Of a stretch of 5,472 nucleotides of DNA, positions 1 through 5,107 are shown piece by piece. The position numbers and the translations under genes were made by a program. The DNA is from Actinomycetes bacterium (lineage in GTDB: Bacteria; Actinomycetota; Acidimicrobiia; Acidimicrobiales; RAAP-2): positions 1-5,472 of the forward strand of contig JAKBAZ010000090.1 in NCBI GenBank assembly GCA_021826255.1. Direction: 5' to 3'. Positions within the stretch are counted from its first letter, which is position 1; every line of letters begins with the position of its first letter. Below the pieces are notes generated by a model. It saw only the letters and a list, made by a program, of their open reading frames with translations, made no database searches and had not been told where the DNA came from.

Positions 1-993
1 GAGTACGACACCCGAGCGGTCGTGTCCCGCGAAGTAGATGATAATGACCACAATGGAGAGCAGACCTCCACCCACGGGAACCACCGACACGTCGTAGATG
101 TCCCGGCCGTCCGTCGGAGTTCGACGAACCCGACGATCATCGATACACGCGCCGAGCCCCATCAGTAGTGTTCCCGTGGGCCAGGTGAGGTCGAGCCATG
201 TTCCCGGAACGAAAGTGCGGTCGACCACCTGATGGAGGTAGACGATGTCACCGAGCACCCAGAACGATACGCCAAGTATCAGCGCCACGCTGGACCAGTT
301 CGGTCGATAGTGATTTGGAGCGAGTGACGACACGAGAAGAACAAGGAGAACGATGTCCGCGATGGGGTAGACGAGGTTGATGGCCACCGTACGGAGATGG
401 TCTCCCGGACCCAGGAGGGGGCCGAACCAGAGATACACCACTAACGCTCCGACGGAGAGACCGGTAATGGCTCCATCTAGTTGTGTCGACGCACTGATAC
501 GCCCCAGACGGCTACGCGTCAGGCGATACACCGCCGTAATGATTGCCCCGTACGAGGCCAAGTAGATCAGGTCGCTCAGACGAAGCTCGAGTCCGAACAG
601 GTTCAGCGAGTTCTGAACTCCCGACAGCAGGGTCGCGACCGAATACCCGAGGACACCCCCGGCCATGGACCACCACGCCGCATGGAGTGTCCGGTCGCGA
701 AGTCCCCGGCGGATCATCATGAGAGCGGGCAGACTGAAGGTGACGTCGTAGACAGCCTTCTCACTCCCGTTGACCGCGAGGTGCCGTCGGGATATCACGA
801 ATACTCCCAGTGCACAGACCGCGAGCAGAGTGGACGTTGTTACCAGCAAGATGACGTCGACACTGCTAAGTCTCCACGGTGGTCGACGCCACCAGGGCCC
901 CAACGCCTGACCACTGAGTTCCCCAAATGGAGACGACGACGCCGACTCCTCCGATGCCACATCAAGGTCATCGGGTCGATGGTGAGTCACCAT
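1..993 (-). CDS. Polytopic membrane protein, N-terminal part (putative sensory input module), runs off left edge
   Basis: An uninterrupted minus-strand reading frame gives 331 residues from an ATG at 993-991 to the window edge, with no stop. After a polar, Ser/Glu-rich N-terminus (about residues 1-42) come eight or nine hydrophobic stretches, roughly 45-68, 80-94, 106-128, 138-157, 172-191, 201-222, 233-252, 264-283 and 302-322. The short charged linkers between them (for example RRGLRDR and DDRRVRR) fit an integral inner-membrane protein. The pattern LDGAITGLS, then VYPIADIVLL, then LGDIVYL and DLTWPTG resembles N-terminal membrane modules found before GGDEF, PAS or EAL domains in actinobacterial signalling proteins. 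That is recalled family resemblance, and the output domain is not in the window. The gene is divergent from the EAL phosphodiesterase, with 140 bp between starts. The start is uncertain: a G-rich stretch lies 11 nt before the ATG, but a GTG at 990-988 sits at leaderless distance from a -10-like box. A plus-strand frame over 481-1041 is its shadow. Confidence 0.75.
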   Translation of the reverse strand, partial: MVTHHRPDDLDVASEESASSSPFGELSGQALGPWWRRPPWRLSSVDVILLVTTSTLLAVCALGVFVISRRHLAVNGSEKAVYDVTFSLPALMMIRRGLRDRTLHAAWWSMAGGVLGYSVATLLSGVQNSLNLFGLELRLSDLIYLASYGAIITAVYRLTRSRLGRISASTQLDGAITGLSVGALVVYLWFGPLLGPGDHLRTVAINLVYPIADIVLLVLLVSSLAPNHYRPNWSSVALILGVSFWVLGDIVYLHQVVDRTFVPGTWLDLTWPTGTLLMGLGACIDDRRVRRTPTDGRDIYDVSVVPVGGGLLSIVVIIIYFAGHDRSGVVL

Positions 994-996
994 TCC

Positions 997-1002
997 AGCG
1001 TA
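997..1002 (-). promoter_or_regulatory. Possible -10 box for the leftward membrane-protein gene
   Basis: Read on the minus strand this is TACGCT, which fits the actinobacterial TANNNT -10 pattern. It lies 3 nt before the ATG at 993 and 6 nt before the in-frame GTG at 990. If used, transcription would begin at about that GTG and the mRNA would be leaderless. No convincing -35 hexamer is found at 16-18 nt spacing. The alternative is a promoter further upstream, with the G-rich stretch 11 nt before the ATG acting as a weak ribosome binding site. Confidence 0.25.
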
Positions 1003-1037
1003 AACCACCCCCCATCGCTCAGACCTCAATTCTTCTC

Positions 1038-1066
1038 TTGAGAGAGGTGGCGTCACCAGGTAGATT
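1038..1066 (+). promoter_or_regulatory. Sigma-70-type promoter for the EAL phosphodiesterase gene
   Basis: TTGAGA (1038-1043) and TAGATT (1061-1066) are separated by exactly 17 nt. They match the housekeeping consensus at five of six and four of six positions, and the -10 box fits TANNNT. The expected transcription start is near 1073, giving a leader of about 60 nt before the GTG start at 1134. A small dyad, TCTCT-TG-AGAGA (1034-1045), overlaps the -35 box. This placement also argues against the much longer reading frame that opens at 927, since its start lies well upstream of the predicted transcript. Confidence 0.55.
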
Positions 1067-1078
1067 GAGCAGAGAGTC

Positions 1079-1115
1079 GCGCTGTGGACCCTGGTGTCGG
1101 ACCTGGTCACAGCGC
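1079..1115 (+). promoter_or_regulatory. Leader dyad or hairpin between promoter and ribosome binding site
   Basis: GCGCTGTG (1079-1086) is the exact reverse complement of CACAGCGC (1108-1115). Inside it, ACC (1088-1090) pairs with GGT (1105-1107) after one bulged G, giving 11 pairs around a 14-nt loop. The element starts about 6 nt after the predicted transcription start and ends 4 nt before the Shine-Dalgarno sequence. It could be an mRNA hairpin that affects translation, or a DNA operator with 8-bp half-sites separated by 21 bp. An imperfect direct repeat (GGACCCTGGT at 1086-1095, GGACCTGGT at 1099-1107) lies inside it. It matches no riboswitch class I know. Confidence 0.45.
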
Positions 1116-1119
1116 CACT

Positions 1120-1126
1120 GGAGAGG
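1120..1126 (+). promoter_or_regulatory. Shine-Dalgarno sequence deciding the EAL-gene start
   Basis: GGAGAGG, continuing into further G residues to 1129, lies 7 nt before the GTG at 1134. This is the only good start signal in the frame downstream of the predicted transcription start, with no in-frame ATG or GTG between 1073 and 1134. It fixes the start at GTG 1134 rather than the ATG at 927, whose extra 69 residues would be Pro/Arg-rich and non-domain-like and would overlap the divergent gene. Confidence 0.6.
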
Positions 1127-1133
1127 GGGCGCC

Positions 1134-4100
1134 GTGTCAAGCTCGGACTCCTCCATCTCATCTGCGAACCTCCACGAGGCGAATCCGGTCACCGATGCCC
1201 TCGACGCACTCAGTGTGGATGTGCGCGAGATCTTCCGTCTGGTAGCGAACCATACGAGCGATCTACTTATCGTGTTGAACGACTCCGATCTCGTCGCGTG
1301 GATTTCACCCTCCGTTGAGCACTTGCTCGGTATATCGCCGCCCACACTGTTGGGTCGCTCGTACCAGTCAATCGTCGCCACACCTCTCGAAGCCACGTGG
1401 TGGAGCAAAGTTGAATCCGACAAATTCCCGGTGACGCTCCTCGCGAGAGACGGACTGCACGTCCCCACACACGCTCACCTTCTAGAGATTTCTCCCGCGA
1501 GTCCACTCGCCGGGTATCGGATGATCCTTCACAACGTAAGTGACGATCTCGCTACCCTCGAAGAACTCTCTCGCAACGAGCAACGATTTCTCGCCCTCGT
1601 AGAGGCGGTGAATCCGTTCGTGATTATCGCCAACGGAGACGGTCGAATCAGATGGTGTTCGCCTCACCTAGCAATCGCACTTCACTGTGACGTCAATCAC
1701 GTCGTGGGCCGCCCACTGCGTGAGGTGGCTCCCGGTGCCCCCGATTTCGCCACCGGTGGTGACTACGAGACCGTCATTCTCGGAGGCGAGGGGATGACCC
1801 GGATGTGTCGTTGTCGCGAGGTTGTCGTACACGGCGAACGAGGTCACGTTGACTCTCGTATCCTCGTCCTTCACCCCCTCGACGACGAGGCTGCTCGTGA
1901 AGAACACGCCGCTCACTCAAATCACCAGGAGATGTTTTCCACCAACGTCCTCGTTCGCTTGACGAAGGACCTGATGATTGACAACGTTTCTTCCACCATT
2001 CGTCGTCTCCTTGGATGGGAACCAACGGCCCTGACGGGAAAGTCGGTCGACGTTCTCGTCCGGCCCGAGAGCCTCGATCCGTTCGCGTCGTGGATGACCT
2101 TGAGCCAGTACGGCGCCAACCTCCCCAGCCTCGACATCGCGATTCAACGCTCCGACGGCTCGACCCAGTGGATGACCGCCACCGCCCATCGTGATCCCGA
2201 TCACCCGCACCTGACCTTCGTGTCGCTCAGCGACGCCACTCGTCTCGTCGCGACCCAACAGGCGTGGCGTACGGTTGCGGCGGCCCAGCGAGCCATCTCG
2301 GAGTGTGAGAGTGAAGCTGAACTTCTCCGTGCATACTGCGAGGTTCCCGTCGAACTCGGAAACTACGCCTTCTCCTGGATCGGGCGAAAAGTTGACGACG
2401 AAGACCACTCCATTGACATCGTGGCGGCCAGTCAACAACACCGCGGTTACGTGGAGGGTCTCGACATCAGTTGGTCGGATCGACCCTCAGGGATGGGGCC
2501 CGCCGGGCGCACCATTGTGACCGGCCTGCCACAAATTCGGCAGAATCTGGAGACCGACGTCCTCTACGAGCCTTGGAAGAAGCGGGTCGAGCAATTCGGC
2601 TTTCGTTCATCACTGTCCATCCCGCTGCGCGTCAATGGTGAGATCTACGGAGTGTGGACGATCTACGCGACGAATGTCGGCGCCTTTGACGGAAGCCCCC
2701 TCGAGTCGCTCCTCATCGCCGGCGAGGACTTGAGTCGCGCTCTCGAACGCTTCCACCACGACGCGGAACGTCGGCAACTTCGTCGAGATCAACAGACCCT
2801 CGCGACTGCAATGTCCCAGGCGACCGAGATGGTCATCGTCACGAATGTCGAAGGTCGTATCACCTTCGTGAACGACGCTGTCATTCGCGCCACCGGTTAC
2901 TCCCGCGATGAACTCATCGGACAGTTCCCGCGTGTGCTCCAGAGTGGCTACCAGACTCGGGAGTTCTACCTCAATCTCTGGCACACCCTGACTCGGGGGC
3001 ACACGTGGCGGGGAAACTTCGTTAATCGAAAGAAGAACGGGGAGACTTACGAGGTCTCCGCTACGTTGTCGCCAACCTACGACGACGAGGGGAATCTCAC
3101 CGGTTACCTCGGACTGTCCCACGAAGTCACCCTCGTCAAGCAGCTAGAGAATCTCATCGACATGGGACGCCTCGACCACACGTCTCTCGCGGCCGTGATG
3201 CGCGACGTCCGCCAGGAGTCGACACTCGAGTTGACGGCACGAGCCATGTGTCACGCCGTACTCAAGATTCGGGGAATCACCGAATCGTGGTTCCTTCTTT
3301 TCGATTCGGATGAGTCCATCATTCCCCTCGGGACGTCGAGAACGGAGATGGATCTCGACATCTTCACGACACCCGAAATGGTGAATCATGGGCGGGAGAT
3401 TCGCCGCCGCGCCGGGGAGGGGCCGTGGTGGCGACTCGTGGCTCAGACGCCCGACGATCTCGATCCTCAGGTGAACGAGGAGATACTTCAGCGCGGAGTG
3501 GTGGCCTTTATCCACCTACCCGTGCGCTGGAACGACACGGTGGTGGGCGTACTCGTGCTCGGTACCGACAAGCCGGACGCAGCGACGTGGCTCGACGCTC
3601 GCCTCGACGCGTTCGCCGAGGTCGGCGCATTCGCCGGATCCGTTCTCGGCGAACAAGCGTCGAGATTCCAGTCCGTTCACCAGCTTCGATCCACCATTGA
3701 CGACATCCTCGCCGGAGAAGAGTGGACCCCCGTCTTTCAACCGTTCACCAATTTGGCCTCGGGTGAGGTCGTGGGCTACGAGGCGCTCACTCGCTTTCAC
3801 GACGGAACTCGCCCGGATCACCGCTTCGAAGAGGCGTTCCTCGCCGGGCGTGGCCCCGAACTCGAGGCCGCGTGCGCTCGGGCCGCCCTTCGCGACGCCG
3901 CCGACCTCCCCCCCTCTACGTGGATCAGCCTTAACTTCTCTCCGGACACGATTCAGTCAGGACTCGCACGCCAAGTTGTCCTCGAGGCCGGGCGACCCGT
4001 CGTCATCGAGATCACCGAGCACACCATCATCGAGAACTATGACGCTCTGAAATCGGCCCTTCGCGACATACCCGGAGTGAAGGTTGCCGTCGACGACGCG

Positions 4101-4430
4101 GGCTCGGGCTACACCAGCCTCCAGCACATCGTCCAACTTCGTCCGGACTACGTGAAAATGGACATCTCCCTGATTCGAGGAATCGATCACGATCCCATTC
4201 GTCAAGCCATGGTCGCCGGTCTGTGCTACTTCGCCGGAGCCACCGGGTGTTCGATTATCGCGGAGGGGATTGAACGGACCGAGGAGGCCGACGTACTCCG
4301 AGACCTCGGAGTCTCACTTGGGCAAAGCACGTTACTCGGACAGGGGTACTTGTTCGGCCGACCGGCTCCCCTCGCTCACCGCGAGAACCCGAACGTTACC
4401 GGTGACTCCCTCAGCCCCGACGCGAACTAA
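1134..4430 (+). CDS. Multi-sensor c-di-GMP phosphodiesterase, PAS-PAS-PAS-GAF-PAS-GAF-EAL, 1098 aa
   Basis: Predicted cytoplasmic enzyme that hydrolyses cyclic di-GMP to pGpG under control of six sensory domains; no membrane segment or signal peptide is seen. Approximate order: PAS1 28-140, PAS2 148-250, PAS3 265-370 (all divergent), GAF1 376-540 (with ISWSD then GMGPAGRTIVTG, typical of GAF domains in such proteins), PAS4 554-670 (canonical, GYSRDELIGQ and the NRKKNGETYE PAC part), GAF2 680-845, EAL 850-1080. EAL residues expected for metal and substrate binding and catalysis are visible: EAL at 883-885, N933 in LNFSP, E959 in EITEH, D987-D988 in DDAGSGYTSL, K1008 and D1010 in KMD, E1044 and E1047 in AEGIE, and QGYLFGRP from 1070. 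There is no GGDEF domain, so a pure phosphodiesterase is likely. Oddities are DDAGSG instead of the common DDFGTG and six extra residues before QGY. The start is GTG 1134; the 3' end overlaps tadA by 20 bp. Ligands of the PAS and GAF domains cannot be told from sequence. Confidence 0.93.
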   Translation: MSSSDSSISSANLHEANPVTDALDALSVDVREIFRLVANHTSDLLIVLNDSDLVAWISPSVEHLLGISPPTLLGRSYQSIVATPLEATWWSKVESDKFPVTLLARDGLHVPTHAHLLEISPASPLAGYRMILHNVSDDLATLEELSRNEQRFLALVEAVNPFVIIANGDGRIRWCSPHLAIALHCDVNHVVGRPLREVAPGAPDFATGGDYETVILGGEGMTRMCRCREVVVHGERGHVDSRILVLHPLDDEAAREEHAAHSNHQEMFSTNVLVRLTKDLMIDNVSSTIRRLLGWEPTALTGKSVDVLVRPESLDPFASWMTLSQYGANLPSLDIAIQRSDGSTQWMTATAHRDPDHPHLTFVSLSDATRLVATQQAWRTVAAAQRAISECESEAELLRAYCEVPVELGNYAFSWIGRKVDDEDHSIDIVAASQQHRGYVEGLDISWSDRPSGMGPAGRTIVTGLPQIRQNLETDVLYEPWKKRVEQFGFRSSLSIPLRVNGEIYGVWTIYATNVGAFDGSPLESLLIAGEDLSRALERFHHDAERRQLRRDQQTLATAMSQATEMVIVTNVEGRITFVNDAVIRATGYSRDELIGQFPRVLQSGYQTREFYLNLWHTLTRGHTWRGNFVNRKKNGETYEVSATLSPTYDDEGNLTGYLGLSHEVTLVKQLENLIDMGRLDHTSLAAVMRDVRQESTLELTARAMCHAVLKIRGITESWFLLFDSDESIIPLGTSRTEMDLDIFTTPEMVNHGREIRRRAGEGPWWRLVAQTPDDLDPQVNEEILQRGVVAFIHLPVRWNDTVVGVLVLGTDKPDAATWLDARLDAFAEVGAFAGSVLGEQASRFQSVHQLRSTIDDILAGEEWTPVFQPFTNLASGEVVGYEALTRFHDGTRPDHRFEEAFLAGRGPELEAACARAALRDAADLPPSTWISLNFSPDTIQSGLARQVVLEAGRPVVIEITEHTIIENYDALKSALRDIPGVKVAVDDAGSGYTSLQHIVQLRPDYVKMDISLIRGIDHDPIRQAMVAGLCYFAGATGCSIIAEGIERTEEADVLRDLGVSLGQSTLLGQGYLFGRPAPLAHRENPNVTGDSLSPDAN

Positions 4431-4866
4431 AAAACTCTCGCAGCAAGTGAGCCGACTCCACTGACAACACGTCGTACGTGAGTGTCGCCTCGTGGAGGAG
4501 CCGGGGGTCGGCGAGAAGGTTGTAGCGCGAACCCACTCCGCCGGCCTTTTCGTCGAGAGCTCCGATGACCACTCGGGCCACTCGGGCGTTCAGCAGCGCA
4601 CCGGCACACATGACGCAGGGCTCGAGGGTAACAAACACCTCGGCGTCGCTGAGTCGCCACTCCCGACGAGAGGCCGCCGCCGCCCGAAGGGCCACGATTT
4701 CGGCGTGCGCCGTCGGGTCGTTGTCTATCTCGCGACGGTTCTCTCCCTCACCGATGATGTCATCCCCCCAAACGATGACGCAGCCTACTGGGACGTCATC
4801 GTGTTGGCGGGCTCGCCGGGCCAAGTCGATCGCTCGAGCCATAAATCGCTCGTCCCGTTCACTCAC
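4411..4866 (-). CDS. tadA: tRNA adenosine(34) deaminase TadA
   Basis: This 151-residue zinc enzyme deaminates adenosine-34 to inosine in the anticodon of tRNA-Arg(ACG), enabling decoding of CGU, CGC and CGA. The cytidine/deoxycytidylate-deaminase fold motifs are present: VPVGCVIV (25-32), ENRRE with the substrate-contacting Asn43, the HAE motif (His54 zinc ligand, Glu56 proton shuttle) and PCVMCAGA (zinc ligands Cys84 and Cys87). Length matches the family (about 150-170 residues). The start is GTG 4866-4864. An internal ATG at codon 9 would cut into the first helix (ERFMARAIDLARRA) that the family usually has, so the GTG is preferred. It is divergent from tRNA-Ser, 53 bp away, and convergent with the EAL gene. 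No Shine-Dalgarno sequence precedes the GTG, but a -10-like box lies 6 nt before it, suggesting a leaderless mRNA. A guanine-deaminase-like relative is less likely given the motif context. Confidence 0.93.
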   Translation of the reverse strand: MSERDERFMARAIDLARRARQHDDVPVGCVIVWGDDIIGEGENRREIDNDPTAHAEIVALRAAAASRREWRLSDAEVFVTLEPCVMCAGALLNARVARVVIGALDEKAGGVGSRYNLLADPRLLHEATLTYDVLSVESAHLLREFFSSRRG

Positions 4867-4872
4867 GGGCCC

Positions 4873-4878
4873 AGGTTA
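4873..4878 (-). promoter_or_regulatory. Possible -10 box of a leaderless tadA promoter
   Basis: Read on the minus strand this is TAACCT (TANNNT type). It is followed by GGGCCC and then directly by the tadA GTG codon. The 6-nt gap would place the transcription start on the G of the start codon. There is no purine-rich ribosome binding site in that gap, and no clear -35 hexamer. Confidence 0.35.
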
Positions 4879-4906
4879 GGCCCCGAAGGCACAGACTCTG
4901 GCGCGG

Positions 4907-4912
4907 TAGACT
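4907..4912 (+). promoter_or_regulatory. Possible -10 box for tRNA-Ser
   Basis: TAGACT (TANNNT type) ends 7 nt before the first base of the mature tRNA at 4920. The tRNA must have its own promoter in the 53-bp gap, because the gene on its left points the other way. The hexamer 17 nt upstream (CGAAGG) does not look like a -35 box, so the assignment rests on position and the -10 pattern only. Confidence 0.35.
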
Positions 4913-4919
4913 CATCGGC

Positions 4920-5007
4920 GGAAGTGTGCGAGAGCGGCCGAATCGGGCAGTCTCGAAAACTGCTGTGTCTACGGGCACCGTGGGTTCAAATCCCACCGCT
5001 TCCGCCA
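4920..5007 (+). tRNA. tRNA-Ser, anticodon CGA (reads UCG), CCA encoded
   Basis: A complete class II (long variable arm) cloverleaf can be folded. The acceptor stem is GGAAGTG (4920-4926) with CGCTTCC (4997-5003), one G-U pair at position 6, then discriminator G5004 and an encoded CCA (5005-5007). The D-stem is CGA (4929-4931) with TCG (4943-4945) around an 11-nt loop containing GG. The anticodon stem is GCAGT (4947-4951) with ACTGC (4959-4963) around the loop CTCGAAA, anticodon CGA at 4954-4956. The variable arm is GTGTC (4965-4969), loop TACG, GGCAC (4974-4978). The T-arm is GTGGG (4980-4984), TTCAAAT, CCCAC (4992-4996). The long variable arm and discriminator G are serine identity features. 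Short reading frames crossing this stretch on both strands are not genes. Confidence 0.97.
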
Positions 5008-5011
5008 CTGG

Positions 5012-5039
5012 CGAGGGCGACCTTACGAGGTCGCCCTCG
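5012..5039 (+). terminator. Hairpin after tRNA-Ser, probable terminator without a T-tract
   Basis: CGAGGGCGACC (5012-5022) is perfectly complementary to GGTCGCCCTCG (5029-5039), an 11-bp GC-rich stem with the 6-nt loop TTACGA. It begins 4 nt after the encoded CCA, where a tRNA terminator is expected. No T-run follows, so it would be a tail-less intrinsic terminator, a type proposed for actinobacteria, or a 3' processing boundary. The stem separates the tRNA from gabT and argues against simple cotranscription. Confidence 0.6.
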
Positions 5040-5059
5040 AACCGTGGGGCCCCGAGCAC

Positions 5060-5065
5060 TACGCT
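5060..5065 (+). promoter_or_regulatory. Possible -10 box for gabT
   Basis: TACGCT fits TANNNT and would start transcription near 5072, about 36 nt before the gabT ATG. The hexamer 17 nt upstream (TCGAAC at 5037-5042) matches TTGACA at only three of six positions and overlaps the end of the preceding hairpin. Weak evidence. Confidence 0.22.
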
Positions 5066-5089
5066 GGCGACTACCGATACCAAGTCCGT

Positions 5090-5097
5090 AGAGGGAG
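5090..5097 (+). promoter_or_regulatory. Shine-Dalgarno sequence of gabT
   Basis: AGAGGGAG ends 10 nt before the ATG at 5108. A second purine stretch, AGAGG (5101-5105), is only 2 nt from the ATG and probably too close to act. The slightly long spacing is acceptable and no better in-frame start is seen nearby. Confidence 0.45.
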
Positions 5098-5107
5098 TGC
5101 AGAGGTC

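Noticed and set aside
481..1041. 186-residue plus-strand reading frame
   Set aside because: It is antisense to the hydrophobic membrane-protein frame and its own product is charged, low-complexity and unlike any family I know. It is a high-GC shadow.
927..1133. 69-residue N-terminal extension of the EAL protein from an ATG at 927
   Set aside because: It overlaps the divergent membrane gene, is Pro/Arg-rich without domain character, lies upstream of the predicted promoter at 1038-1066, and the GTG at 1134 has a good ribosome binding site.
1067..1133. c-di-GMP (GEMM) riboswitch in the EAL-gene leader
   Set aside because: The leader is only about 60 nt and lacks the conserved GEMM core and tetraloop-receptor elements. 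Only a simple dyad is present.
1019..4205. Long minus-strand frames antisense to the EAL gene (for example 1917-2441 and 2610-3122)
   Set aside because: Their products have no recognisable domains, while the plus strand encodes continuous PAS, GAF and EAL domains throughout.
4429..4434. A6 run (T6 on the minus strand) as a terminator tail for tadA
   Set aside because: It lies before the tadA stop codon and no stable GC hairpin precedes it on the minus strand.
4920..5007. tRNA-Ser as an integration site for a mobile element
   Set aside because: No repeat of the tRNA 3' end, integrase or phage-like gene is visible downstream; gabT follows directly.
5046..5053. GGGGCCCC palindrome before gabT
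   Set aside because: Eight-base GC palindromes are expected by chance in DNA of this composition and it has no spacing relation to a promoter box.
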